Shown: one piece after another, positions 1 through 7,311 of the stretch
Position numbering within the stretch: the first letter of the stretch is position 1
Layout of the letters: each line of letters begins with the position of its first letter
NCBI GenBank assembly: GCA_046351595.1
Contig: JAXLYE010000003.1
Location: 1,298,136-1,362,135 of the forward strand
From: JAXLYE01 sp046351595
GTDB lineage: Bacteria > Myxococcota_A > Polyangia > Palsa-1104 > JAEUJZ01
Direction: 5' to 3'
DNA: 64,000 nucleotides
Translations under genes and position numbers: made by a program
The notes under the pieces: model-generated
The model's input: the letters and a program-made list of their open reading frames with translations, nothing else
Database searches by the model: none
Told to the model about the DNA's origin: nothing

Positions 1-18
1 CCGATCAAGGAGGCATGC

Positions 19-1350
19 ATGCCGCTCTCTGGAATCTATCCCGCCCTGTCCCCCGCGTCGCCCGAGCTCAGCGGGGAGGTCCCGTCGCGCGCGTGGTACC
101 GCACCCTCTATGCGCAGGTGCTCCTGGCGGTCCTGCTCGGGATCTGCATCGGCTTCTTCTTCCCGAACGTGGGCAAGATGCTCAAGCCGCTGGGCGACGG
201 CTTCACCAAGCTGGTCAAGATGATGATCGCGCCGATCATCTTCTGCACCGTGGTGCACGGAGTGGCCTCGATGGGCGACCTCAAGCGGCTGGGCCGGACC
301 GGGCTCCGGGCGCTCATCTACTTCGAGATCGTCTCGACGCTGGCGCTGGTGCTGGGGCTGCTGACCGTCAACCTGCTGAAGCCCGGCGCCGGGTTCAACC
401 TGGACGTGCGCGCGCTCGATGCCGCGGTCGGCAAGACGTACCTCAGCAAGGCCCACGCGGCGACGCATGTGGATCTGCTGTTGAACATCATCCCGACGTC
501 GTTCCTGGGCGCGTTCACGTCGGGGGAGCTGCTGCAGGTGCTGTTCTGCGCGATCCTGACGGCGGTCGCCATCACCTGTCTGCCGGATCGCGGCCACGCG
601 GTGCTGCGGGTGGCGGAAGAGGGGTCGCGGATCCTGTTCCAGGTCATGGGCATCGTGGTGCGCTTCGCGCCGCTCGGAGCCTTCGGCGCGATGGGCTACA
701 CCGTCGGCAGCTACGGCGTCACCGCGCTCAGCCGGCTGCTCATCCTGATGCTCGGCTTCTACCTCACCGCCGGCGTGTTCGTCGCCATTGTGCTCGGCGG
801 CATCCTGCGGGTCTGCGGCATCTCGATGTGGGCCTACCTCCGCTACATCAAGGACGAGCTGCTGCTGGTCCTGGGCACCAGCTCCTCCGAGACCGCGCTG
901 CCGGGGATCATGGGCAAGCTCGAGGCGCTCGGCTGCTCGAAGTCGAGCGTCGGGCTGATCATCCCGACCGGCTACAGCTTCAACCTGGACGGGACCAACA
1001 TCTACATGACGATGGCCGCGGTCTTTTTGGCCCAGGCCACCAATACGCCGCTCGATCTCAAGAGCCAGCTGGCGCTGCTCGTCATCGCGATGATCACCTC
1101 AAAGGGCGCGAGCGGCGTCGCGGGCGCCGGCTTCGTCACGCTGGCCGCGACGCTGGAGGCGGTGCCCAGCATCCCGCTGGAGTCGCTCGCCATCCTCGTC
1201 GGCATCGACCGCTTCATGAGCGAGTGCCGGGCGCTCACCAACTTCATCGGCAACGGCGTCGCGACCATCGCCATCTGCCGCTGGGAGGGAGGGCTGAGCG
1301 CGGCCAAGCTCCGCGCCAACCTGGAGGCACGCCTGCGCGCCGCCCGGTAA
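19..1350 (+). CDS. dctA: C4-dicarboxylate:cation symporter DctA
   Basis: Inner-membrane carrier of the dicarboxylate/amino acid:cation symporter (DAACS) family; DctA imports succinate, fumarate and malate with cations. The 443-residue length is normal for the family. Family signatures are intact: the serine-rich hairpin GTSSSETALP (about residue 288), the TM7 segment PTGYSFNLDGTNIY, the second hairpin SKGASGVAGAGF, and the TM8 segment DRFMSECRALTNFIGNG. These match DctA more closely than GltP or SstT. Start: a strong ribosome site (aaggagg, 7-13) lies 5 nt before the ATG at 19; the ATG at 15 is out of frame. It converges on the DUF2007 gene with only 20 bases between them. The upstream promoter is outside the window. 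Confidence 0.95.
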   Translation: MPLSGIYPALSPASPELSGEVPSRAWYRTLYAQVLLAVLLGICIGFFFPNVGKMLKPLGDGFTKLVKMMIAPIIFCTVVHGVASMGDLKRLGRTGLRALIYFEIVSTLALVLGLLTVNLLKPGAGFNLDVRALDAAVGKTYLSKAHAATHVDLLLNIIPTSFLGAFTSGELLQVLFCAILTAVAITCLPDRGHAVLRVAEEGSRILFQVMGIVVRFAPLGAFGAMGYTVGSYGVTALSRLLILMLGFYLTAGVFVAIVLGGILRVCGISMWAYLRYIKDELLLVLGTSSSETALPGIMGKLEALGCSKSSVGLIIPTGYSFNLDGTNIYMTMAAVFLAQATNTPLDLKSQLALLVIAMITSKGASGVAGAGFVTLAATLEAVPSIPLESLAILVGIDRFMSECRALTNFIGNGVATIAICRWEGGLSAAKLRANLEARLRAAR

Positions 1351-1370
1351 CTCCGCCGCTCTGAGCGTGG

Positions 1371-1805
1371 CTAGAGGCGGGACAGGAGCGCGTACAGCAG
1401 GAGCGCGCCCAGCATGATCAGGAAGATCGAGATCGGGAAGGGCCGCGGCTCCTTCGCCGCGCTCTCCGATTCCAGAACCGCCGGCTCTCCGTCTCCGTCT
1501 CCGTCTCCGTCTCCGTCCTCTTCGTCGAGCGCGCCCTCGGTACCTGGATCCTGGCTGCTCTCGGCCGCGGCCAGCAGCAGCTTCGCCTCTTCCTCGCTCT
1601 CGCTCGGGACCAGCAGCCTGAGCTCGATATACGCGCCCAGGAATCCGAGCATCGAGCGGTGGTTCTCTCCCTGCACGACGCAGCGGATCCCCGCATCGGC
1701 CAGCACGGACTTTAGCAGATCGGCCTCCGCGTTGTCGCGGCAGGAGCGTACGACGACCCACCGCGCTCCGGACAACCCACCGCGCTCCGTCGGAGACATG
1801 GTCAC
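1371..1805 (-). CDS. DUF2007-type putative signal-transducing protein with C-terminal membrane anchor
   Basis: A 144-residue protein. The first ~75 residues fit the DUF2007 family: a ferredoxin-like fold with the typical opening RWVVVRSC..NAEADLLKSVLADAGI and a C-terminal LLVPSESEEEAK stretch. An acidic (GD)n linker follows, then one membrane segment (FLIMLGALLLYALL) at the extreme C-terminus, so it is probably tail-anchored with the domain in the cytoplasm. The function of DUF2007 is unknown. The GTG at 1805 overlaps the stop of the upstream gene (GTGA), which suggests translational coupling; an ATG at 1799 is the alternative start. Confidence 0.8.
   Translation of the reverse strand: MTMSPTERGGLSGARWVVVRSCRDNAEADLLKSVLADAGIRCVVQGENHRSMLGFLGAYIELRLLVPSESEEEAKLLLAAAESSQDPGTEGALDEEDGDGDGDGDGEPAVLESESAAKEPRPFPISIFLIMLGALLLYALLSRL
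1486..1518. repeat. Hexanucleotide tandem repeat (tctccg)5
   Basis: Five perfect copies of tctccg (1486-1515) plus a partial copy. Read on the minus strand they encode the Gly-Asp linker of the DUF2007 protein. The hexamer keeps the reading frame, so copy-number slippage would only change linker length. Confidence 0.9.
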
Positions 1806-2128
1806 TGCCAGACCTCTCGGGCGAGTTCGTGCGCCCGCGCTGCTCGAGCGCCGGAATCGGGCAGGAGCAGCGTCGAGTCGAACGCGTTGACGTAGAGCCG
1901 GTGCGGCTCCCGCTGATCGTAATAGGGCCGGGAGTAGTCCGGCAGATCGAAGTACTGCGGCTCAAGGAGCGCGAGCGTGCGGCACTTCTCGGCGTCCTGG
2001 AGCAGGCTGCTGCAGTCGGTCCCGTTGGGCATTCCGCGATCGTAGCACGCGGGCTGCCCGCCCGTGGGGCGCCAAATGAGGGCCTTGATTCCCGATCCGG
2101 AGCGCGGTGCCAAACTCCTTACGCTCAC
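1802..2128 (-). CDS. Hypothetical protein, possibly a truncated gene tail
   Basis: A 108-residue reading frame with no family I recognise. The C-terminal ~90 residues look like real protein (acidic, Tyr/Pro-rich, with two Cys and a segment LPDYSRPYYDQREPHRLYV). The first ~15 residues are low-complexity and lie over a 38-base stretch with a perfect 8-base inverted repeat (2117-2124/2147-2154). It overlaps the downstream DUF2007 gene by GTGA, which argues that translation really ends there. It may be the surviving tail of a longer gene, because the DNA just upstream (2129-2253) matches neither this protein nor the DUF2330 fragment. Low certainty about the start. Confidence 0.4.
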   Translation of the reverse strand: MSVRSLAPRSGSGIKALIWRPTGGQPACYDRGMPNGTDCSSLLQDAEKCRTLALLEPQYFDLPDYSRPYYDQREPHRLYVNAFDSTLLLPDSGARAARAHELAREVWQ

Positions 2129-2253
2129 TCGTCGCTGACGTTACTTGCGTAAGGTCTCCGGCCCGTGTCTGGTAGGGCGACCGCGGACCCGTGACGACAG
2201 CTCCCTCGGTAGGTCGCAGCGGGCGCGGTGGGAGAGCGTGAATTCCGGGAAGC

Positions 2254-2725
2254 GTTCTTGATGTCGACCTTGGCGACAAAGAACTTCTGCTGATCGCGGA
2301 TGTAGGGACCGAGCGCCTCGGAGGCGCCCTTGGGGATGTTGTACTTGCTGAGGCGCAGCCAGGTCTCCAGCCCGCCCGACTCCTTGGCCGACAGGATCAG
2401 GATCTGGTACTCACCGACCTCGAACTTGGCCTCGATGGTGACGCCGTAGTCGGCGGGCCGCGCGCCGCTCGGCGCGGGCATCGGCGGCGCGGACCCGGCG
2501 GACATCATCCGCATCGGGCGGGGCGGCGGCGGCTGGTAGCAGGGATCCTGCTCCCAGTACTCGACCAGGCGCGGCGCCGAGAGCTGATCGACGTGCTTGA
2601 ACACATCCGCCGACAGCGTCTTCACCTGCTCCTTCTGCAGCACCACCGGCACCGGAACAACCATCGCAAAGTCCTCGGGCGGACCTTTGTAGTTGTTCGA
2701 CATGGTCAGCACCGTGTGGCTGCCC
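2254..2725 (-). pseudogene. DUF2330 gene, C-terminal fragment (disrupted by integration)
   Basis: Reads KGSHTVLTMSNNYKGP followed by FAMVVPVPVVLQKE, SAPRLVEYWEQDPC and FFVAKVDIKN, the conserved middle of DUF2330 proteins, which are exported and of unknown function. It has no start: its N-terminal half (signal peptide plus CGFFVSGADG) lies 9.9 kb away at 12614-12802 in the same orientation. Joining the two at the TT dinucleotides 2726-2727 and 12612-12613 gives an uninterrupted frame VVLMRKGSHTVLTM of the usual DUF2330 spacing. The similarity also stops abruptly at 2254 after KVDIKN, so the gene had lost its C-terminus separately. Confidence 0.85.
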
Positions 2726-2753
2726 TTCCGCTGGCGCATTTACAACGCCGCGC
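2708..2753. other. Predicted attL of the integrated element
   Basis: Host half-site (DUF2330 coding sequence) up to the TT core at 2726-2727, then six bases and an element half-site at 2734-2752. That half-site is the inverted partner of 12587-12605, with 16 of 19 bases identical. The element half-site is only one base from the ATG of the recombinase. This arrangement (dinucleotide core with P-type arm inside and B-type arm outside) is what serine integrases leave behind. It is inferred from the sequence; no attP circle is visible here. Confidence 0.75.
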
Positions 2754-3845
2754 ATGAAGGCTCCTACCGTTCATGCGAACGCCCCACGCAAGGCCATCGG
2801 ATACATCCGGGTGAGCACCCACGAGCAGGCCCAGGAAGCAGTGAGCCTGGATGCCCAGCGCGGGAGGCTGCGTGAATACTGCAAGAGCAATGGAATCCGC
2901 TTGGTCGATATCGTCGCCGACGAGGGTTGGTCCGCGAGCACGTTGGAGCGGCCGGGATTGCACGAAGCGTTATGGGCACTGAAGAAGGGACGCGCGGATA
3001 CGCTCGTAGTTACGAAGCTCGATCGGCTCACGCGCTCTGTCCGCGATCTGTGCATCTTGGTAGACGAGTACTTCGGACACAGGCAGCACAACCTGATCTC
3101 GCTGTGCGGCATGGCGAACACGCACAACGCGGCCAGCCGCATGATGATGCTGAACATCGCCAACTATGCGCAGTTCGAGCGGGAGAACAACGCCGAGCGG
3201 ACCCGCGAGGCGATGCAGCACATGAAGGCGCAGGGCGTGCGGTTCGGAGCGCCTCGATACGGCTACAAGTACAGCAGCGAGCAGGACGCGCAGGGGCGGC
3301 GCTTGCTCGTTCCTGAGCCCGCGCAGCAGTCGGTGATTGAGCGCATTAAGTCATGGCACCGCGAAGGGCTTGGGCCCAGCGCCATCGCGAGGCGCCTGAA
3401 CATCGACGGAACTCCTGCCGCTCACGGCGGAACGTGGCGGCCGATTGCAGTCACTGGGATTCTCGAGCATGCCGGCGTGCGCAAGAGGAAGGAGTTCCCC
3501 ACTCCGGTTCGGATCCAACGGGTCTGCGACAAGAAGCGCGCCACCGAGCGGGCGCGTGAGCTGCGCGCTGAGGGGCTGAGCCTGCGAGTGATCGGCGTGA
3601 GGCTGCGCAAGGAGGGCTTGGTGCCTCCACGGGGCGGGCTGTGGCACGGGGCGAGCGTGCTCGATCTGCTGCGCCATGGCATGCCGGCGGGCCAGACCAG
3701 CACCGCGCAGCGAGCGGCCGAGCTACGGGCGCAGGGGCTGAGCCTGCGCGCCATCGCGCTGCGCTTGCAGCAGGAGGGCTACAGACACGCACGCGGGTCG
3801 TGCTGGCACGCGGCCGGGGTGTCCGCGCTTCTGAACGGCCTCTAG
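2754..3845 (+). CDS. Serine site-specific recombinase with repeated C-terminal DNA-binding modules
   Basis: Resolvase/invertase catalytic domain (about 13-165): nucleophile Ser21 in YIRVSTHEQ, then the VTKLDRLTRS arginine motif and an ER-rich helix (QFERENNAERTREAM). A 'Recombinase' domain follows (about 170-245; GYKYSSEQDAQG then AIARRLNIDG). The C-terminus has two further units of similar layout (about 263-307 and 321-363), each ELRAxGLSLRxIxxRLxxEG plus a WHGAS/WHAAG segment. At 363 residues it is shorter than large serine integrases and lacks their zinc ribbon and coiled coil. There is no ribosome site before the ATG at 2754, but no other in-frame ATG precedes the catalytic motif. It very likely integrates this element. 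Confidence 0.9.
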   Translation: MKAPTVHANAPRKAIGYIRVSTHEQAQEAVSLDAQRGRLREYCKSNGIRLVDIVADEGWSASTLERPGLHEALWALKKGRADTLVVTKLDRLTRSVRDLCILVDEYFGHRQHNLISLCGMANTHNAASRMMMLNIANYAQFERENNAERTREAMQHMKAQGVRFGAPRYGYKYSSEQDAQGRRLLVPEPAQQSVIERIKSWHREGLGPSAIARRLNIDGTPAAHGGTWRPIAVTGILEHAGVRKRKEFPTPVRIQRVCDKKRATERARELRAEGLSLRVIGVRLRKEGLVPPRGGLWHGASVLDLLRHGMPAGQTSTAQRAAELRAQGLSLRAIALRLQQEGYRHARGSCWHAAGVSALLNGL

Positions 3846-3866
3846 CCTCAGTGCTGGCGTGAGATC

Positions 3867-4871
3867 TCAGGCAGCGATGACTTCGGCGTCAGACGTGGCT
3901 GTAACCGCTTTGGCGAGCCAGCGATCCAGGATGCTCGGGTCTTTGCAGCCGAGCACCTGCTGCCGGACGTTGTCGCTCACCGCAAAGCCGCGGGCCTTCA
4001 GCACCGTCAGGATGGCCTCGGCCTTGCCCTCGGCCCGCACCTCGGCCTTCTCGTGCTCCAATCGCTGTCGCAGCTCCGTCAGTGCCTGCGCCCTGCCTTC
4101 GGCGCGCAGCTCAGCCTTCTCTCGCTCCCATTTCTGACGTAGCTCCGCCACTGCTTGCGCTCTGCCTTCGGCGCGCAGCTCAGCCTTCTCGCGCTCCCAT
4201 CGCTGTCGTAGCTCCGTCATGATCGTTCGCTCCTCGAGGCTGAGGTCCTGCGTCTCGTCCAACAGATAGCGCACATCGGCGAGGATATCAATCCACGGCT
4301 GCCGCTGCTCTCTCGACAGGGGTAAGAGGTCGAGCTCCCGCAGCGCCTGGAGCTGCATCGTCGCTGGCCCGAGGAGCCGCAGGAGGAGTGTCTCCTCTGT
4401 GCCCGGTAGCTCCGCCAGCACCACGATCCACGTCGCAAGCTCCGGTGTGCAGCGGTAGAATCCGCTCGGCCAGTCGGACACCTGCGCGCCACCATAGCCG
4501 TGCAGCACCTCCTCGGGCCGCCCGGGAGAGAGCACCCAGAGCACCGGCTTGGGCGACGCCGCCCCCTTGGCTGCCTTCTTCAGCCCGTGGTGCAGGTTGA
4601 ACTTCTTGCGCAGGTTGTCGTCGACGAGATCAACCGAGGGCGTCGCCGAGAAGGGCTCGATGAGGAATCGCCGCTCGACCTCGGCCATGCGCCGCACCAG
4701 GCCCAGGTGCGGCAGCGCCTCTGGCGGCGGCAGCTCGGGCCGCAGCTCGCAGTAGACATCGATCCGCTGCTCATCGAGCGGCGCGACGGGTTTCTCCAGC
4801 TCGACGGTGCCGATCGGATCGAGCGCCTCGCGCAGCAGGTGCTTGCAGAGGAGGTCGTGGAGCTTGGGCAT
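3867..4871 (-). CDS. Rpn/PD-(D/E)XK transposase-like protein with coiled-coil repeats
   Basis: A 334-residue protein resembling the Rpn-like 'putative transposase/nuclease' proteins that are abundant in large Polyangia genomes. The N-terminal ~200 residues form the presumed nuclease-like domain (RIDVYCEL and LWVLSPGRPEEVLHGYGG are its best-conserved looking parts), but I cannot place all catalytic residues. Residues ~219-287 are three 23-residue copies of a charged helix (ELRQxWEREKAELRAEGRAQA), then a short tail typical of these proteins (ILTVLKARGFAVSD). It converges on the recombinase with 21 bases between. As element cargo it may act in DNA mobility; this is inference. Confidence 0.6.
   Translation of the reverse strand: MPKLHDLLCKHLLREALDPIGTVELEKPVAPLDEQRIDVYCELRPELPPPEALPHLGLVRRMAEVERRFLIEPFSATPSVDLVDDNLRKKFNLHHGLKKAAKGAASPKPVLWVLSPGRPEEVLHGYGGAQVSDWPSGFYRCTPELATWIVVLAELPGTEETLLLRLLGPATMQLQALRELDLLPLSREQRQPWIDILADVRYLLDETQDLSLEERTIMTELRQRWEREKAELRAEGRAQAVAELRQKWEREKAELRAEGRAQALTELRQRLEHEKAEVRAEGKAEAILTVLKARGFAVSDNVRQQVLGCKDPSILDRWLAKAVTATSDAEVIAA
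4011..4217. repeat. Three in-frame 69-base tandem repeats
   Basis: Three tandem 69-base copies encode the 23-residue charged helical repeats of the Rpn-like protein. The two copies nearest its middle are nearly identical at the DNA level, which indicates recent duplication or gene conversion. Confidence 0.85.
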
Positions 4872-4916
4872 GGGGCCGGGACGTTACCTGCGGCGCGCGT
4901 ACCGTCAAGCCAGGGG

Positions 4917-5020
4917 AGCCTGCGAGCCGTCGCGCTGCGCTTGCAGCAGGAGGGACATAAGCATGCGCGCGGGTCGTGCTGGCAGGTAGCTGGGGGTCCG
5001 CACTCCTGAACGGTCTGTAG
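4917..5020 (+). pseudogene. Relic of a second serine recombinase 3' end
   Basis: About 105 bases match the end of the recombinase gene (3741-3845) at roughly 80 percent identity, including the stop codon. The relic reads LRAVALRLQQEG then HARGSCW, as in the intact gene, before single-base gaps break the frame. Nothing upstream of 4917 matches the rest of a recombinase. The Rpn-like gene therefore lies between one intact and one decayed copy of the same gene end, which suggests that related elements inserted side by side and one was later eroded. Confidence 0.8.
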
Positions 5021-5116
5021 GCTCGCAAGCTCTGGCCGCGTTCTGCTTACGTCTGGCCTATGGATCGTGACAGAACGCCCATGGGATGCTGCCTCTGAAG
5101 CGCTTGGGAGGGGACC

Positions 5117-5977
5117 ATGCTGCGTGCTCACCACTGCGTGCGATGTGGCGATCCGATGCCGCTGGGTCGGCGTGTGGACAGGAAGTACTGCCGCGCGAGC
5201 TGCCGCACTTCGGCGTACAGGGAGCGCAGAAGTGCGACCGCGCCGCGGAAGGCAGGAAGAGGACGCCGGCGGGACGGCGTGCCGCTGCCCCCTGATCTCG
5301 TGCTTGCGCTGCGTCACATCCCGCCGGCCGTGCTGACTGCGCTGGCCGGTTGGTTCGGCGAGCACGCATCGAGCGAGCAGTTGACCGCCGCACGCCAGCG
5401 CATCACGGAACTCGAGCAACAGGCTCAGCGCCTTCGGGCAGATCTGGCCGCGCGGCAGGAGGCGCACCGCGGCGCGCAACAGCGCCAGCGAGAGGAAGAG
5501 TCAGCGCAGCGGGCCCGGGACCAGAAGGCGCGCGAGGCGGAAGGCCGCCAGCGCACCGAGGCCGCGACCAAGCAGATCGCCGAGCTGAAAGACGCCTTGT
5601 GGAGGCTGGAAGCTCAATCCGTCGAGCAAGCTGCGGCGCTCAAACAAGAACGAGACGAGCACGCCTACAGCCGGCAGTCCGCGATCCAGCAAGTGGCCGA
5701 GTATGTCCGCCAGGTCCGCCAGGCAGTCAGCGACAGGGAGAGCGCACAGGCTGAGGCGCAGAGCCTGCGCAAGCAGCTCCACGCCGCGCAGGCGCCCATG
5801 GCGCTGGCCGTGATCTTCCGTCAGACGTACTACAATCGACCCGGGCGACCCTATGGCCTGGAACCGACCTGGATCGTGTACGGGCACAGGATGGACGACG
5901 CCAGCGAGGCGCTGATGCAGGCGGAGCTACGCCTCGAGATTGAGAAGCTCAGAAAGAAGCGAAGGAAGGCTTGGTAA
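5117..5977 (+). CDS. Zinc-ribbon and coiled-coil protein, unknown function
   Basis: A 286-residue protein. Residues 7-34 form a small zinc site (CVRCG, then YCRASCRTSAYR), a CxxC...CxxxC pattern seen in small DNA- or RNA-associated proteins of accessory regions. Residues ~90-235 are a long Gln/Glu/Arg-rich coiled coil. The last ~50 residues form a compact basic tail (IFRQTYYNRPGRPYG, WIVYGHRMDD, KLRKKRRKAW). A plausible ribosome site (ggagggg) precedes the ATG at 5117. No homologous family is recognised. The layout would suit a nucleic-acid-binding structural or partition-like protein, but that is a guess. Confidence 0.65.
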   Translation: MLRAHHCVRCGDPMPLGRRVDRKYCRASCRTSAYRERRSATAPRKAGRGRRRDGVPLPPDLVLALRHIPPAVLTALAGWFGEHASSEQLTAARQRITELEQQAQRLRADLAARQEAHRGAQQRQREEESAQRARDQKAREAEGRQRTEAATKQIAELKDALWRLEAQSVEQAAALKQERDEHAYSRQSAIQQVAEYVRQVRQAVSDRESAQAEAQSLRKQLHAAQAPMALAVIFRQTYYNRPGRPYGLEPTWIVYGHRMDDASEALMQAELRLEIEKLRKKRRKAW

Positions 5978-6023
5978 AGCGCTGACGCCGAGCGGATAAG
6001 AGCGGGTTGCCCCAAGGGCCGCG

Positions 6024-6485
6024 CTACCAGGGCCGGAACTCAGGGCGGATTCGTACAGTCTGCCACCGCGAGGCGGCAAGCTGCGGCTCGGCGAACAAAG
6101 CCAGCGCTTCGGCGCGGTCCGCGCAGTCACAGAAGCGGATTCCGGGCACATCCACCTCCCAGCAGATCAGGACCCACGTCTCGCCGCGTGCGTCGCGGCG
6201 TAGCGCTATCTCGTAGACGATGCGCGTGGCTGCGGGCTGCAGTGTCGAGCCGTTCGCGTCGCCGCTCGGTGGGACCGGCGGATCCATGCGCAAGGCGACG
6301 GGGGTGTAGTCGTCGCTCTCGGTGTGGTGGCGGTGAAAGGTGTCGAGCCAGTGACGGATCGCCCCGTCGGTGGCCCGCGCTTTCGGTGGCCGTTGCTGAC
6401 GGTTGGCCCCGGGCTTGCGTTCCTTGCTGGTCAGCCTGTACGGAGCAAGGGGATTCGAGGAAGACTGCGAGCGGGTCGAGGACAT
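6024..6485 (-). CDS. Hypothetical protein of the integrated element
   Basis: A 153-residue protein with no recognised family. The start at 6485 is chosen because ggaggtg lies just upstream; the frame extends further 5' but has no better signal. The N-terminal ~60 residues are Ser/Arg/Lys-rich and probably disordered. The C-terminal ~90 residues look like a small mixed alpha/beta domain (ATRIVYEIALRRD, ETWVLICWEVDVPGIRFCDC, EALALFAEPQLAASRW). It converges on the Zn-ribbon gene. Strings of this kind are typical of accessory DNA. Confidence 0.55.
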   Translation of the reverse strand: MSSTRSQSSSNPLAPYRLTSKERKPGANRQQRPPKARATDGAIRHWLDTFHRHHTESDDYTPVALRMDPPVPPSGDANGSTLQPAATRIVYEIALRRDARGETWVLICWEVDVPGIRFCDCADRAEALALFAEPQLAASRWQTVRIRPEFRPW

Positions 6486-6721
6486 GGCACACCTCCGACG
6501 GCGCTTGCGGCTGCCCCGACGGGCACGGCCCAGGCACAAGGATGGGTGAAGGCCCGAACGCTCCAGCGTCTATGCGGGCCCGACGACGTGTTTATGCATC
6601 GGGCCGCGAAAATGATCAACTATTTCGGACAGTTATAATTTTCTTCGTCTGATCTTGATGGGATTCTGTTCGGTTCGTCGAGTGGGATTGACCCCCTACG
6701 GCCCTTGGCTACGCTGCGCCC

Positions 6722-6976
6722 GTGCCACGTACCAAAGTGCAGCGTCCCTCGGCGATACCTTGGCCCGACCTCGGGGCAGGGCAGGCCGAGCGTCTGCGTC
6801 GCACGCGCGAGGCCCGAGGCTGGTCGCTGCGACACCTTGCAGCGATCTCGGGCGTGAGCCCGCAGACCATCGGAGCGATTGAGGCGGGTGGCAAAGGAGC
6901 GTCGCGAAGCGATGTGCTTGCAGCCCTGGCCGATGCGCTGGGAGTCTCGCGAGGCTGGTTGGCCTATGGTGGATAA
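6722..6976 (+). CDS. XRE-family helix-turn-helix regulator
   Basis: An 84-residue protein that is essentially one Cro/C1-type HTH: RLRRTREARGWSLRHLAAISGVSPQTIGAIEAGGKGASRSDVLAALADALGVS (quoted only to show helices 1-5, about residues 25-77). Confidence 0.75.
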   Translation: MPRTKVQRPSAIPWPDLGAGQAERLRRTREARGWSLRHLAAISGVSPQTIGAIEAGGKGASRSDVLAALADALGVSRGWLAYGG

Positions 6977-7311
6977 GGCTGACGCGATCGCTTTGATCTA
7001 TTCACAGTTAATGGCGGACTACCCAGATGCAATAGATGGATTTGGGAATGGACTTTGACTTCATACTATTGCCTACCGTACTTCATGCCTGCCTACATCT
7101 TACGAGCCGGTGAAGTAGTGCCTTGGGGCCTCCCAACGCATCGAGCCAACAGCTTCACCGACGGCCCCCAAAAAACTTCTTGAACCGTTCCCTTTCTGCA
7201 CAACCCCACCCCCGTCGACGCCGCGTTGTAAACCCCGTCACCCGGAGCAGCGCCTGGGCGCGCCGTCGTTCTGGCTCTGTCGTTCTGGATCTGTCGTTCT
7301 TGCTCTGGGGC
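6977..7311. other. Intergenic region, less GC-rich than its surroundings
   Basis: About 335 bases between the XRE gene and the end of the sigma-54 regulator gene. The first ~150 bases are clearly richer in A+T than the neighbouring genes and contain no credible reading frame. The last ~60 bases repeat tctgtcgttct/tctgtcgttctt-like words just after the regulator's stop. No promoter or terminator can be assigned with confidence. Confidence 0.4.

Noticed and set aside
2117..2154. Integron attC site or terminator
   Set aside because: The 8-base inverted repeat has no attC-like core sites, no integron integrase is nearby, and it overlaps a reading frame.
6634..6639. Sigma-70 promoter (tataat) for the XRE gene
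   Set aside because: The -10 box is perfect but no -35 box lies 16-18 bases upstream, so it was not listed as a promoter.
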